Assembly: GCA_028683955.1 (NCBI GenBank) | Contig: JAQUGR010000010.1 | Span: 1 to 45,300, forward strand | Direction: 5' to 3' | DNA from: Bacillota bacterium | Lineage (GTDB): Bacteria > Bacillota > TC1 | DNA length: 45,300 nucleotides | Part shown: one piece after another, positions 22,456-32,601 of the stretch | Position numbering within the stretch: position 1 is the stretch's first letter | Layout of the letters: the number at the start of each line of letters is the position of its first letter | Notes under the pieces: generated by a model | The model's input: only the letters and a program-made list of their open reading frames with translations | Database searches by the model: none | What the model was told of the DNA's origin: nothing | Position numbers and translations under genes: made by a program

Positions 22456-25017
22456 TTGGATAAAAAAATAATAATAATAGATGGAAATAGTTTATTACAC
22501 AGAGCTTATCACGGAATGAGACCATTAACTAACAAAGATGGTGAATATACCCATGGTATATATGGCTTTCTTAGAATGCTAGAAAACCTAATTAAGGAAG
22601 AAAAACCAGATGGGCTAGGAGTAGCATTCGATATAGGCAGAACATTCAGACATGATATGTGTGATACTTACAAAGCTGGTCGAAAAGAAACTGATGTGGA
22701 ATTGAAAAGCCAATTTCCTCTATTAAAAGAAGCTTTAAGATATATGGGGATTCCAGTTTTAGAAGCTGAAGGATTTGAAGCTGATGATATTTTAGGCACT
22801 GTTGGTAAAATAGGCTCTGATAATAAAGATAATATAATACTAGTTACAGGTGACAAAGATGCATTCCAGTTAATTAATGACTATACAACCTTATATTTAA
22901 CAAGAAAAGGTTTATCTGAAATAGAAAAACTTACTCCAGATAAGTTATATGAGGATTATGGTTTTACACCTAAGCAAGCTATTGATATAAAAGGTTTGCA
23001 AGGTGATTCATCAGATAATATTAAAGGGGTAATGGGAATTGGAGCAAAAACCGCTTTAAAATTAATAAAAGAATATGGAAGTATTGAAGGAATCTATGAA
23101 AATATAGAAGACTTAAAAGGTAAAGTTAAAGAAAATCTGATTAAATATAAAGATGATGCCTTATTTAGCAGACAATTGGGAACAATTCATCAGGAAGTAC
23201 CAATTGACTATAACCATCTTGAATTTTCTCTGGAAAAACTAGGTGATAAAGACAAGTTAATTGAGTTATTTAAAAGATTAGAATTTAATAATGTATTTAA
23301 AGATCAAGTTGCTATAGAAAAAGAAGAGTTAGCCTATAAAGCTTGTGATTATTGTTATGGACATATAGAATTCATAGAAGCTTTTAATAGAATTCATAAA
23401 GAAAAAATTATTATGGATATAAAAATTGATAATCAGGATATAGTAGGCGTTGAGGTGTTTGATGGAGAAAAACATCTTCTATATGAGGTGGATTTTATAA
23501 ATCCTTCAATAACAAAATCTATATTAGAAGCAGTGATTAATAAAAAAAGTGAAATTGTTTTTTTTGATACAAAATCTATATATCACTTATTATTAAACAA
23601 TGATAAGGATATTTATGGAGTTGATTTTGAAGATTTAAGTTTATTGGCTTATGTGATATATCCTGAGCGAAAATTCACCAGGGAAAATGTAGTAAAAGAG
23701 TTTATTGGCAGTGATGGTGATGAAAAGTTTTACTGTCAGCATCTTTATATAATACTTGATTTACTAACTAATAAGGCTGTAGAGGAAGGGGTATTTAGTG
23801 TTTATCAAGAAATTGAAAAACCTCTAAGCCCAATTTTAGCAAAAATGGAGTATCATGGAGTAGGTATAGATAGGGATTACCTAAAAAAAATGGAAAAAGA
23901 TATTATGGCAAAAATCACTATTTTAACTAATAATATCTGGGAAATTGCTGGTGATAATTTTAATATTAATTCAACCCAACAATTAGGTAAAGTTCTATTT
24001 GAAACTTTACAATTACCTACAGGTAAAAAAACTAAAACAGGTTATTCAACAAATCAAGAAGTTCTAGAAAAACTGGCAGATAAACATGAAATTATCCCTC
24101 AAATATTAGAATATAGAAAACTTTCAAAGTTATATAGCACTTATATAGAAGGTTTGTTAAATATTACTCAGGATAAAAATACTATCCATACAACCTATAA
24201 TCAAACTGTTGCTGTAACTGGACGTTTATCCAGTGAAAATCCTAATTTACAAAATATTCCTGTGAGACTAGCTGAAGGTAAATTAATCAGAAAAGCTTTT
24301 ATACCAATAATTAAAGGAAATGTTTTTTTGTGTGCAGATTATTCTCAGATAGAATTAAGGATTTTAGCACATATGTCTGGTGATGAGGGTATGATTTCTG
24401 CTTTTAAAAGTGGTCAGGATATTCATAGAAAAACTGCCAGTGAAGTATTTGGCGTTAAATATGATGAAGTAGATAGCGAAATGAGAAGAGCCGCTAAGGC
24501 TGTTAATTTTGGCATAGTTTATGGATTGAGCGATTTTGGTTTAAGTAGAGATTTAAATATTCCGATGTCCGAAGCAAAAGATTATATTGAAAAATACTTT
24601 GAAAGATATCCTAAGATTAGAAGTTGGATTGACAAAACTATTTTAGAAGCAAAAAATACACTTAAAGTTTATACGTTAACTGGAAGATACAGACTTTTAA
24701 CTGATTTGAAGAGCAGTCAATATCAAGTTAGAGCAGCAGCTGAACGTATGGCAATGAATGCACCTATACAAGGCACAGCTGCAGATATGATAAAGTTGGC
24801 TATGATTAAAGTAGATAGTAGATTAAGAAAAGAAAAACTTGAATCAAAGGTTGTACTTCAAGTACATGATGAACTTATTTTGGAAGTTATACCTAAAGAG
24901 TTGGAAACTATTAAATCATTAATTAGACTTGAGATGAGTTGCGCTATGGATTTGGATGTTCCTTTAGTTGTTGACTTAAAAGTTGGTGGAAATTGGTTTA
25001 CTGTTGAGGAGGTTTAA
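22456..25017 (+). CDS. polA: DNA polymerase I
   Basis: An 853-residue repair and Okazaki-fragment polymerase. The 5'-3' exonuclease domain (about 1-280) starts KKIIIIDGNSLLHRAYHG and keeps the acidic motifs. The middle 3'-5' exonuclease-like domain (about 300-470) has lost its metal ligands: exo I reads MDIKID (Glu replaced by Lys), and exo II and III are unrecognisable, so proofreading is inactive, as in other Gram-positive PolA. The polymerase domain (about 480-853) has DYSQIELR, RRAAKAVNFGIVYG and QVHDEL. The start codon is TTG behind TAAGGGTG. mutM begins directly after the stop, linking two DNA repair functions. Confidence 0.97.
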   Translation: MDKKIIIIDGNSLLHRAYHGMRPLTNKDGEYTHGIYGFLRMLENLIKEEKPDGLGVAFDIGRTFRHDMCDTYKAGRKETDVELKSQFPLLKEALRYMGIPVLEAEGFEADDILGTVGKIGSDNKDNIILVTGDKDAFQLINDYTTLYLTRKGLSEIEKLTPDKLYEDYGFTPKQAIDIKGLQGDSSDNIKGVMGIGAKTALKLIKEYGSIEGIYENIEDLKGKVKENLIKYKDDALFSRQLGTIHQEVPIDYNHLEFSLEKLGDKDKLIELFKRLEFNNVFKDQVAIEKEELAYKACDYCYGHIEFIEAFNRIHKEKIIMDIKIDNQDIVGVEVFDGEKHLLYEVDFINPSITKSILEAVINKKSEIVFFDTKSIYHLLLNNDKDIYGVDFEDLSLLAYVIYPERKFTRENVVKEFIGSDGDEKFYCQHLYIILDLLTNKAVEEGVFSVYQEIEKPLSPILAKMEYHGVGIDRDYLKKMEKDIMAKITILTNNIWEIAGDNFNINSTQQLGKVLFETLQLPTGKKTKTGYSTNQEVLEKLADKHEIIPQILEYRKLSKLYSTYIEGLLNITQDKNTIHTTYNQTVAVTGRLSSENPNLQNIPVRLAEGKLIRKAFIPIIKGNVFLCADYSQIELRILAHMSGDEGMISAFKSGQDIHRKTASEVFGVKYDEVDSEMRRAAKAVNFGIVYGLSDFGLSRDLNIPMSEAKDYIEKYFERYPKIRSWIDKTILEAKNTLKVYTLTGRYRLLTDLKSSQYQVRAAAERMAMNAPIQGTAADMIKLAMIKVDSRLRKEKLESKVVLQVHDELILEVIPKELETIKSLIRLEMSCAMDLDVPLVVDLKVGGNWFTVEEV

Positions 25018-25821
25018 ATGCCAGAATTGCCTGAGGTTGAAAATGTAATAAGAAGCCTTGTTAAAAAGGTTAGTGGAAAAATAATTATTAACATAGAAAT
25101 TGTGACACCTAATATAATATATAATAGAATGGAATTTAAGGATTTAGTTATAAGTAAAACAATAGTTACATTATTAAGAAGAGGTAAATATATAATAATT
25201 AAACTAAGTGAAGGTAATTTGTTAATTCATTTAAGAATGACTGGGAAATTATTATATAATGGTGAAGTAAATAAACATACACACCTTAGATTTAAATTTT
25301 TAGATGGAGATTATCTTATATATAACGATGTAAGAAAATTTGGTCGTGTAAGTTATTTGAATAATGATGAACTAGAAGTTTATTTAAATACTAAAGTTGG
25401 ACTAGAACCAGGACTTATGGTATTTGATGAATTTAAAGATAAATTGATGAAAAAAACTGGTGCAATTAAGAAGAACTTACTAGATCAAACAGTAATAGCT
25501 GGTATTGGTAATATTTATGCAGATGAGATATTATTTGCATCCGGTATTCATCCTCTGTTTGAAACAAAGAATTTATTAGAAAGTGATTTAGAAAATCTAT
25601 ATAATAATATTAGAGAAATTTTAGAAGAAGCTACTATAGCTGGAGGTTCAACAATAAGAGACTATGTGAACGGGGAAGGTGCTGCTGGTGCTTATCAAGA
25701 TACTCATAAAGTATATGGGAAAAGTGGTAAGGAGTGCATTTCTTGTGGTTGTAAACTAGAAAAAATTAAAGTTGCTGGGAGAACTTCAGTATTTTGTCCT
25801 ATTTGTCAAAGGATTAGGTGA
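25018..25821 (+). CDS. mutM: formamidopyrimidine-DNA glycosylase
   Basis: A 267-residue base-excision repair glycosylase/AP lyase for 8-oxoguanine and formamidopyrimidines. The N-terminus is the catalytic PELPEVE with Pro2 as the nucleophile and Glu3. LLDQTVIAGIGNIYADEILF is the helix-two-turn-helix segment. The C-terminal zinc finger has CISCGCKL and CPICQ. The ATG directly follows the polA stop, with GAGGAGG inside the end of polA. polA-mutM-coaE order is common in Firmicutes. Confidence 0.96.
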   Translation: MPELPEVENVIRSLVKKVSGKIIINIEIVTPNIIYNRMEFKDLVISKTIVTLLRRGKYIIIKLSEGNLLIHLRMTGKLLYNGEVNKHTHLRFKFLDGDYLIYNDVRKFGRVSYLNNDELEVYLNTKVGLEPGLMVFDEFKDKLMKKTGAIKKNLLDQTVIAGIGNIYADEILFASGIHPLFETKNLLESDLENLYNNIREILEEATIAGGSTIRDYVNGEGAAGAYQDTHKVYGKSGKECISCGCKLEKIKVAGRTSVFCPICQRIR

Positions 25822-25825
25822 GTTT

Positions 25826-26413
25826 ATGAGAATTGGAATAACTGGTGGCATTGGTACAGGAAAAACATATATCGGCAAGTATATTAAATCTAAAGGATAT
25901 AGCGTTATTGATGCTGATAATATAGCACGTGAATTGATGTTAAAAGGGAATAATAATTACCTTAATATAATTGAGGTATTTGGCTCAGATATATTAGATA
26001 GTAATTGTGAAATAGATAAAAAGAAACTGAGAAAGATTGTATTTCATGATGAGGTGAAGCGTCATTTATTAAATAGTATTACTCATCCAAATATTATTAA
26101 AAAAATATTGGAAAGTTCTAATGATGATAAAATATATTTTATTGAAATGCCACTAATATTTGAAGAAAACTTAGATAAATATTTCGATTTTATATGGCTT
26201 GTAAATTGTAGTAAAGAAGTTCAGATAAAAAGAGTTATTGAAAGAAATAATTTGTCTGAAGCTGAAGTTCTTGATATAATAAGATGTCAAATGCCAAGTA
26301 GAGATAAAAAGAAAAGAGCAGATATAATAATAGATACAGAACAAAAAAATATAAATAAATATATTGACGAGTTAATTTATAGCTTAGAAAAGCGGGTAGA
26401 AAATGAAAATTGA
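25826..26413 (+). CDS. coaE: dephospho-CoA kinase
   Basis: The last step of coenzyme A synthesis: ATP-dependent 3'-phosphorylation of dephospho-CoA. The 195-residue P-loop kinase starts MRIGITGGIGTGKT with Walker A GGIGTGKT, has the DADNIARELM substrate segment, and the lid RVIERNNLSEAEVLDIIRCQMP. A longer frame begins at 25772 inside mutM, but the homology starts at the ATG at 25826, four bases after the mutM stop, so that is used. The 3' end overlaps rsmA by 11 bases. Confidence 0.95.
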   Translation: MRIGITGGIGTGKTYIGKYIKSKGYSVIDADNIARELMLKGNNNYLNIIEVFGSDILDSNCEIDKKKLRKIVFHDEVKRHLLNSITHPNIIKKILESSNDDKIYFIEMPLIFEENLDKYFDFIWLVNCSKEVQIKRVIERNNLSEAEVLDIIRCQMPSRDKKKRADIIIDTEQKNINKYIDELIYSLEKRVENEN

Positions 26414-27266
26414 AGTTGAAAGTAAATTAAGTGAACTGAAAAATTTAAGGGCTAATTTAGGTGGGAATAGCTTTCATACTAAAAAAGGGCTTGGTCAGAA
26501 TTTTTTAGTAAATGAAAGTATAGCTTTAGAAATTATTGATGGAGCTAATATTGATAAAGATGATATTGTTTTAGAAATTGGACCAGGAGTAGGTTCTCTA
26601 ACTAGATATTTACTCCCACGAGCAAAACAAGTAGTAGCAGTGGAATTAGATAAAAATGCTATTCCTTTACTTAAAAATAATACAAAAGAATTTGATAATC
26701 TTAATATTATTAATGATGATATTTTAAAAGTAGATTTACACAAAATATTTGAAACTAATGAAAAAATTAAAGTTGTAGCAAACCTTCCATACTATATAAC
26801 ATCTCCAATTATTATGTATTTATTAGAAAATGACTTTGGTATGGAAAGTATAACTGTAATGGTCCAAAAGGAAGTGGGAATGAGAATTCTTGCCGATCCA
26901 GGAACAAAAAGCTATGGAGTTTTAACATTAGCTGTTAAATATTATGCAGAGGCTAGTTTAGTAACTAATGTTGGAAAAGAAAATTTCTTTCCAATCCCCA
27001 AAGTAGATTCTGTAGTTATTAAACTAATATTAAAAAATAAATCTGAACTTTTAAGCAAAGAGGATGAATTGAAATTTTTCCAACTTATTAAAAGTGGATT
27101 TGGTATGAGACGAAAAAATATGCTTAATTCTTTTGCCGGTATTTTTGGTGGAGATAAGGAAGCTGTTAAAGAGTTTCTTGATAAAGGTAATATAGATGGT
27201 AAAAGAAGGGCCGAAACCCTATCAATTGAAGAATATTTTAAATTAACAAAATTAAGGAGTGAGTAA
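26403..27266 (+). CDS. rsmA: 16S rRNA (adenine(1518)-N6/adenine(1519)-N6)-dimethyltransferase
   Basis: A 287-residue KsgA/RsmA that dimethylates two adjacent adenines in helix 45 of 16S rRNA. SAM-binding motif I is LEIGPGVGSLTRYL, preceded by KKGLGQNFLVN; the catalytic motif IV is NLPYYI. The C-terminal helical domain includes GFGMRRKNMLNSF and KRRAETLSIEEY. The start overlaps the coaE end by 11 bases, with AAAAGCGGGTAGAA as a modest ribosome site. lgt begins immediately after its stop. Confidence 0.96.
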   Translation: MKIEVESKLSELKNLRANLGGNSFHTKKGLGQNFLVNESIALEIIDGANIDKDDIVLEIGPGVGSLTRYLLPRAKQVVAVELDKNAIPLLKNNTKEFDNLNIINDDILKVDLHKIFETNEKIKVVANLPYYITSPIIMYLLENDFGMESITVMVQKEVGMRILADPGTKSYGVLTLAVKYYAEASLVTNVGKENFFPIPKVDSVVIKLILKNKSELLSKEDELKFFQLIKSGFGMRRKNMLNSFAGIFGGDKEAVKEFLDKGNIDGKRRAETLSIEEYFKLTKLRSE

Positions 27267-28061
27267 ATGAATCCAGTAGCATTTGAAATTTTTGGAGTTA
27301 GTATTATGTGGTATGGGATATTTATATCAATTGGCGTTATGGCAACAATTATATATTCTAGTCTTATGCTTAAAAGAGAAGGAATTTATAATGAAGATGA
27401 TTTTTTCGGTTTAATAATTGCCGTAATTATTAGCGGATTTATAGGTGCAAGATTATATTATGTCATTTTTAATTTAGACTTATATAATTCTTTTTTTGAA
27501 GTGTTTAATTTACGACAAGGCGGATTAGCCTTTCATGGTGGAGTAATATTTGGTCTGATTGCAATAGTTATTTTTACTAGAAAGAAAAAAATGGATACTC
27601 TTAGGTATATGGATATTATTGGTATTGGAACATTATTGGCTCAAGCAGTTGGTAGATGGGGTAATTTCTTTAATCAAGAAGCGCATGGTAGCGAAGTTAC
27701 TAAAGGCTTTATTGAAAAATTCCCTGGTTTTATCCAGAAGGGCATGTTAATTGATGGTAAGTATTATCATCCAACATTTCTTTATGAATCAATAAATGGT
27801 GTTTTATGGTTTAGTCTATTAACAGCTCTATTTTTATTATTTCCTAAGTTAAAAAAAGGAACTTTTATAGCTTTAGCTATAATAGCTAATTCTATTACAA
27901 GGATAATTGTAGAAGGTTTAAGAACTGATAGTTTAATGTTAGGTGAAATGAAAGTTGCTCAATTAGTTGGAGGAGTGGCTATTTTAATGTCGTTAGTATA
28001 TTTATTATATATTTATACTGCTGATATGACTCAAGGTAAAAAGAAAAAGAAGAAAAAATAG
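27267..28061 (+). CDS. lgt: prolipoprotein diacylglyceryl transferase
   Basis: A 264-residue membrane enzyme, the first step of lipoprotein maturation; clients in this window include the BMP binding protein. About seven membrane helices are visible. The Lgt signature is GRWGNFFNQEAHG, and the family residues around RQGGLAFHGG and HPTFLYES are present. The protein ends in a run of lysines (TQGKKKKKKK), a positively charged cytoplasmic tail. It is the last gene of the polA group and is followed by a terminator. Confidence 0.96.
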   Translation: MNPVAFEIFGVSIMWYGIFISIGVMATIIYSSLMLKREGIYNEDDFFGLIIAVIISGFIGARLYYVIFNLDLYNSFFEVFNLRQGGLAFHGGVIFGLIAIVIFTRKKKMDTLRYMDIIGIGTLLAQAVGRWGNFFNQEAHGSEVTKGFIEKFPGFIQKGMLIDGKYYHPTFLYESINGVLWFSLLTALFLLFPKLKKGTFIALAIIANSITRIIVEGLRTDSLMLGEMKVAQLVGGVAILMSLVYLLYIYTADMTQGKKKKKKK

Positions 28062-28081
28062 TAAGGTTTAAAACATATTTT

Positions 28082-28106
28082 AAAAGGCATCCTAGATGCC
28101 TTTTTT
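28082..28106 (+). terminator. intrinsic terminator after lgt
   Basis: A 10-bp perfect stem AAAAGGCATC / GATGCCTTTT with a CTA loop and trailing T-run. Confidence 0.92.
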
Positions 28107-28115
28107 CTATATAAA

Positions 28116-28124
28116 TGATATAAT
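28116..28124 (+). promoter_or_regulatory. extended -10 promoter for pcrA-ligA-gatCAB
   Basis: TGA-TATAAT, an extended -10, lies between the lgt terminator and the pcrA ribosome site. No -35 hexamer is evident because the upstream bases belong to the terminator. Confidence 0.5.
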
Positions 28125-28147
28125 TGTTTTTGTATGAAGGAGGTATA

Positions 28148-30313
28148 ATGAACAAACTTTTATTAGGATTAAATGAAAAACAAAAAGAAGCAGTAATATA
28201 TGGTTCAGGACCTCTTTTAATAATTGCGGGAGCAGGTTCAGGCAAGACCAAAGTACTTACTAATAGGATTGCACATTTAATTGAACAGGGTGTAAGTCCT
28301 TATGAGATTCTTGCTATTACCTTTACAAATAAAGCGGCAGAAGAAATGAAAAATAGAATAGCTAATGCTACAAGTGATTTTACAACAAAAGCTTTATGGG
28401 TTAGTACATTCCATAGTATGTGTAATAGAATCTTGAGAAGAGATATTGATGCATTAGGCTATACAACTCATTACAATATTTATGATTCCAGTGATCAGGA
28501 AAATCTGATGAAAAAAGTTTTAAAAGAAATGAATATTGATGATAAAAAGTTTACAGCAAAAGCAGTTTTATATGCGATAAGTATGTTAAAAAATAATCTC
28601 ATCAGTCCTGAACAAGCATCTAAAAAAGCATCAGATTACTTTGAAGAAATGGTTGCAAAAATATATAAGCATTATCAAAATAAGCTTCATTCTGTTGATA
28701 GTTTGGATTTTGATGATTTAATGTACTTAACTGTAGAATTATTTAAAACGAAAAAAGAAGTTCTTGAGTATTATCAAAATAGATTTAAGTACATATTTAT
28801 TGATGAGTATCAAGATACAAACTATGTTCAATATTTATTAAGCAAAATGCTAGGAGATAAGCATAAGAATATTTGTGTGGTAGGAGACCCGGATCAGTCA
28901 ATTTATGGCTGGAGGGGTGCAGATATGGGCAATATTCTTAATTTTGAAAGAGATAACCCTGGGGCAAAAGTGGTTTTTTTAGAACAAAATTATCGTTCTA
29001 CAGAACAAATTCTAGCAGCTGCCAATTCGGTAATTAAAAATAATAGTGATAGAAGACCAAAAAACTTATGGACGGATAAAAAAGATGGTGACTTAATTAC
29101 TTGTTATGAAGCTGAAACCGAAAGTGAAGAAGCGGTATATCTAGCTAGAGAAATTGAAAGACTTGTTAGAAAAGGATATAAGTATAAGGATTTAGCTATT
29201 TTATATAGAACCAATGCCCAATCACGTATAATTGAAAAAAGTTTAGCTCGTTATGGGATTAACTACAGATTATTTGGTGGTCTAAGTTTCTTTAAAAGAA
29301 AAGAGATTAAAGATATTATAGCTTATCTACAATTTTTGAATAATCCAAAAGACCAAATTGCTTTTGAAAGAATAATTAATACACCGAAAAGAGGAATTGG
29401 AAATACAACAGTAAATAAAATTCTTAACTTAGTAATGGCTGAAGAAGTATCAATTGAAGAGAGTATGTCAAGAGCAAGCGAATATTTAAATAGTGGAAGT
29501 GCCAAGAAGGTTATTGGCTTTTTAGATTTATTTAGAGAGTTTAGAAAAATGGAAGGTTCAAGTCTAACAGATTTGACTGAAGCAGTAATTAATAAAACTG
29601 GTTATTTAAAAGAACTTGAATTAGAAAGAACTGATGAAGCAAAGGATAGAATAGCGAATGTAAAGGAACTTTTGTCAGAAACAAAAGAATTTGATATACA
29701 TGATGAAGAAAAGACCTTAGAGTCATTTTTAGGTAATATTGCACTTTATAGTGAAACTGACGAATTAGATGATGATAATAAGGTGACTTTAATTACATTG
29801 CATATGGCGAAAGGCTTAGAGTATAGAGTTGTATTTATAGCTGGTATGGAAGAAGGTATTTTCCCTCATTTTAGATCTTTGGGAAGTTCACTTGAAATGG
29901 AAGAGGAAAGAAGGCTTTGTTATGTAGGTATAACAAGAGGGAGAGAAAAAGTATATTTAACAAGAGCTTATTTGAGAAATCAATTTGGTATTACCAGGGG
30001 TAATGAAATGTCTAGATTTATAAATGAAATACCATCTACCTTAAAGGATTTCCCTCATAAAGCATTAGCTGAAAGTAAAAAGACCTATGATCGTGATGCG
30101 AATATTTCTAGACAATCTACTGCTGAAGCAGATGAAATGATACTAACTGGATTTAGACTTGGAGATAAGATTTTTCATAGTAAATTTGGTGAAGGTGTAG
30201 TGGTACAAATTGAAGGTGAAGGTAAAGATTTATTATTATCTATAGCTTTCCCAAATGCAGGTATAAAGAAATTATTAGCAATGTATGCTCCAATCAAGAA
30301 ATTATCTAGGTAG
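28148..30313 (+). CDS. pcrA: ATP-dependent DNA helicase PcrA/UvrD family
   Basis: A 721-residue superfamily 1A helicase for DNA repair and replication-fork maintenance. Motif I is GAGSGKT, motif Ia ITFTNKAAEEM, motif II DEYQDTN, motif III GDPDQSIYGWRGA, motif IV QNYRST, motif V TLHMAKGLEYRVVF, and motif VI YVGITRGREKVYL. The C-terminal Tudor-like tail (KIFHSKFGEGVVVQIEG) is that of PcrA. The frame can be extended 8 codons, but those contain the AAGGAGGTATA ribosome site; ATG at 28148 is chosen. ligA follows after 7 bp, a common pairing. Confidence 0.96.
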   Translation: MNKLLLGLNEKQKEAVIYGSGPLLIIAGAGSGKTKVLTNRIAHLIEQGVSPYEILAITFTNKAAEEMKNRIANATSDFTTKALWVSTFHSMCNRILRRDIDALGYTTHYNIYDSSDQENLMKKVLKEMNIDDKKFTAKAVLYAISMLKNNLISPEQASKKASDYFEEMVAKIYKHYQNKLHSVDSLDFDDLMYLTVELFKTKKEVLEYYQNRFKYIFIDEYQDTNYVQYLLSKMLGDKHKNICVVGDPDQSIYGWRGADMGNILNFERDNPGAKVVFLEQNYRSTEQILAAANSVIKNNSDRRPKNLWTDKKDGDLITCYEAETESEEAVYLAREIERLVRKGYKYKDLAILYRTNAQSRIIEKSLARYGINYRLFGGLSFFKRKEIKDIIAYLQFLNNPKDQIAFERIINTPKRGIGNTTVNKILNLVMAEEVSIEESMSRASEYLNSGSAKKVIGFLDLFREFRKMEGSSLTDLTEAVINKTGYLKELELERTDEAKDRIANVKELLSETKEFDIHDEEKTLESFLGNIALYSETDELDDDNKVTLITLHMAKGLEYRVVFIAGMEEGIFPHFRSLGSSLEMEEERRLCYVGITRGREKVYLTRAYLRNQFGITRGNEMSRFINEIPSTLKDFPHKALAESKKTYDRDANISRQSTAEADEMILTGFRLGDKIFHSKFGEGVVVQIEGEGKDLLLSIAFPNAGIKKLLAMYAPIKKLSR

Positions 30314-30320
30314 GTGAAGT

Positions 30321-32321
30321 ATGGATATATTGGAAAAGATAGAAAATCTTAGGAAATTAATTAATCAAGCTAATATGAACTATTATGAAAAAGATATGCC
30401 AACTATCACTGATAGTGAATATGATAAATTAATGAATGAATTGATTCAGTTGGAAAATTCATATCCAGAGTATAAAAAGGCAGACAGTCCAACGAGTAAG
30501 GTCGGTGGAAAAGTTAGTGAAAAGTTCACTTCATATACCCATAGGTATTCACTACTAAGTTTAGGTAATGCTTTTAGTTTTGATGAGTTAAGAGCTTTTG
30601 ATCAAAGAGTTAAGAAATCTATAAATAAAGATGAAATAGAGTATATTGCTGAACTTAAGATTGATGGGTTATCTATTGCTCTAATTTATCATGATGGTAA
30701 TCTGATTGTTGGCGCTACTAGAGGTGATGGCAGTTCTGGAGAAAATGTTACTAAAAATATTATGACAGTAGAAGATATACCTAAAGTAGTTGATGTTAAA
30801 GGAGATTTTGAGGTCAGAGGTGAAGTCTATATGGATAATAAAACGTTCGATGATTTAAATGAAGCAAGATTAACAGAAGGTTTGCCCCAATTTAGGAATC
30901 CTAGAAATGGAGCAGCAGGTTCATTGCGACAATTAAATAGTGAAGTAACAAGAGAGCGACGCTTAAAATCTTTTATTTATGAAATAACCTACAGTAATGA
31001 TTTGGATTATAAGACTCAAGCTGAGGCGCTAAAAATATTAAAGAACTATAAATTCTCAACCAATAATAGGTGGATTAAGGGGAATATTGAGGATATTATT
31101 GAATTCTGTCAACAAATATTAGGAGAAAGAAACAACCTTACATATGGAATTGATGGAGTAGTTGTGAAAGTTAATAGTTTAACTGATCAGCTAGAACTTG
31201 GATATACAGAAAAAAGTCCAAGATGGGCAATAGCCTATAAATTCCCTCCAGAACAAAAAGAGACCATTATTGAAAATATAACTATATCAGTAGGTAGAAC
31301 TGGTGTTCTAACACCAATGGCAGAATTGAGACCAACCTTAATAGGTGGAAGTCAGGTTAAACGTGCAACTCTACATAATGAAGATTATATAATAGAAAAA
31401 GATATAAGAGTTGGAGATTTTGTTGTTTTACAAAAAGCGGGAGATGTTATACCTGAAATAGTTAAGGTGGTAATAGAGAAAAGACCATTTAAAAGTAAAC
31501 CATATATTTTTCCTCAGAAATGTCCAGTTTGTGGCTCAGAGGTCATAAAGATAGAAGCAAGTATAAAATGTACAGGAGAGCTTTATTGTCCTGCTCAATT
31601 GGTAAAAGGCTTAATACATTTTGTTTCTAGAGATGCTATGAATATTGATGGGTTAGGAGAAAAATATATTGAATACTTTGTTGAGGAGGGTTTAATTAAT
31701 ACGCCTGTTGATATATATAAACTGAAAAAAGAAGATATTAGTAGTTTAGAGGGACTTGGTGAAAAATCAGCCAATAATATAATAGAGGCTATTTTAAATA
31801 GTAAAAATAGAGGTCTTGGACCTTTACTTTACGGGTTTGGCATTCCTTTAATAGGCAATAAAGGCGCGAAGTTATTAGCTAAAAATTTTAGAACTATTGA
31901 TAGTTTGATAAGTGCTGATAAAGAAGATCTTTTGAATATAGAAACTGTTGGTGAAAAAATGGCAGACAGTTTAATTGCTTTTTTTAAAGAAAGTAGAAAT
32001 ATCAATATTATTTCTGAATTAAAAGATTTAGGTATATTGATGGATGATGATACTAAAAGCTTAAGTGATGATCTTAAGGGAAAAACATTTGTTATAACAG
32101 GTAGTTTTTCTAATTATGACAGGAAAGAATTGACCAATTTATTAGAATTACATGGTGGAAAAGCAAGTTCAAGTGTTTCTAAGAAAACAACTTATGTTTT
32201 AGCTGGTGAAGACCCTGGAAGTAAGTTGAGTAAGGCAGTTGCTTTGGGGATAAAAATAATATCTATAGATGAGTTTTTAGAAATGATTGGTGAAAGGTTG
32301 AAAAAAGATGAGTATAACTAA
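30321..32321 (+). CDS. ligA: NAD-dependent DNA ligase
   Basis: A 666-residue replicative ligase. The order is: Ia domain, adenylation domain with catalytic Lys in ELKIDGLSIAL, OB fold (QVKRATLHNED), four-Cys zinc finger (CPVC ... CTGELYCPAQL), helix-hairpin-helix region, and C-terminal BRCT domain (GKTFVITGSFSNYDRKEL). Length is normal. Its 3' end overlaps gatC by 14 bases, so the two are translationally coupled. Confidence 0.97.
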   Translation: MDILEKIENLRKLINQANMNYYEKDMPTITDSEYDKLMNELIQLENSYPEYKKADSPTSKVGGKVSEKFTSYTHRYSLLSLGNAFSFDELRAFDQRVKKSINKDEIEYIAELKIDGLSIALIYHDGNLIVGATRGDGSSGENVTKNIMTVEDIPKVVDVKGDFEVRGEVYMDNKTFDDLNEARLTEGLPQFRNPRNGAAGSLRQLNSEVTRERRLKSFIYEITYSNDLDYKTQAEALKILKNYKFSTNNRWIKGNIEDIIEFCQQILGERNNLTYGIDGVVVKVNSLTDQLELGYTEKSPRWAIAYKFPPEQKETIIENITISVGRTGVLTPMAELRPTLIGGSQVKRATLHNEDYIIEKDIRVGDFVVLQKAGDVIPEIVKVVIEKRPFKSKPYIFPQKCPVCGSEVIKIEASIKCTGELYCPAQLVKGLIHFVSRDAMNIDGLGEKYIEYFVEEGLINTPVDIYKLKKEDISSLEGLGEKSANNIIEAILNSKNRGLGPLLYGFGIPLIGNKGAKLLAKNFRTIDSLISADKEDLLNIETVGEKMADSLIAFFKESRNINIISELKDLGILMDDDTKSLSDDLKGKTFVITGSFSNYDRKELTNLLELHGGKASSSVSKKTTYVLAGEDPGSKLSKAVALGIKIISIDEFLEMIGERLKKDEYN

Positions 32322-32592
32322 AAAAGATATTATTCATGTAGCTGATCTAGCAAGATTAGGCTTGAATGATGAAGAAACTATAAAGTATGAAAAAGAGTTA
32401 AATGATGTTTTGAATTTTATGGAAAAGTTAAATGAATTGAATACTGATGATGTCGAACCAACGAGTCATGTTTTAGATATTCATAATGTTTTTAGAAGTG
32501 ACGTGGTTGAAGATAGTCTTGATGTTGAGGATGTTTTAGCAAATGCACCTGATAGAGATGAAGATTACTTTAAAGTTCCAAGTATTTTATAG
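32308..32592 (+). CDS. gatC: Asp-tRNA(Asn)/Glu-tRNA(Gln) amidotransferase subunit C
   Basis: The 94-residue small linker subunit of the GatCAB amidotransferase. It shows the family pattern DIIHVADLARLGLNDEE near the N-terminus, VEPTSHVLD in the middle and the terminal ANAPDRDEDYFKVPSIL. It stabilises GatA and wraps around the A-B interface. The start overlaps the ligA stop by 14 bases. gatA follows after 9 bp. Confidence 0.95.
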   Translation: MSITKKDIIHVADLARLGLNDEETIKYEKELNDVLNFMEKLNELNTDDVEPTSHVLDIHNVFRSDVVEDSLDVEDVLANAPDRDEDYFKVPSIL

Positions 32593-32601
32593 GGGTGAAT
32601 T

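Noticed and set aside
22456-25017. Functional 3'-5' proofreading domain in PolA
   Set aside because: The exo I motif has Lys in place of Glu (MDIKID) and exo II/III residues are absent, as in other Gram-positive PolA proteins.
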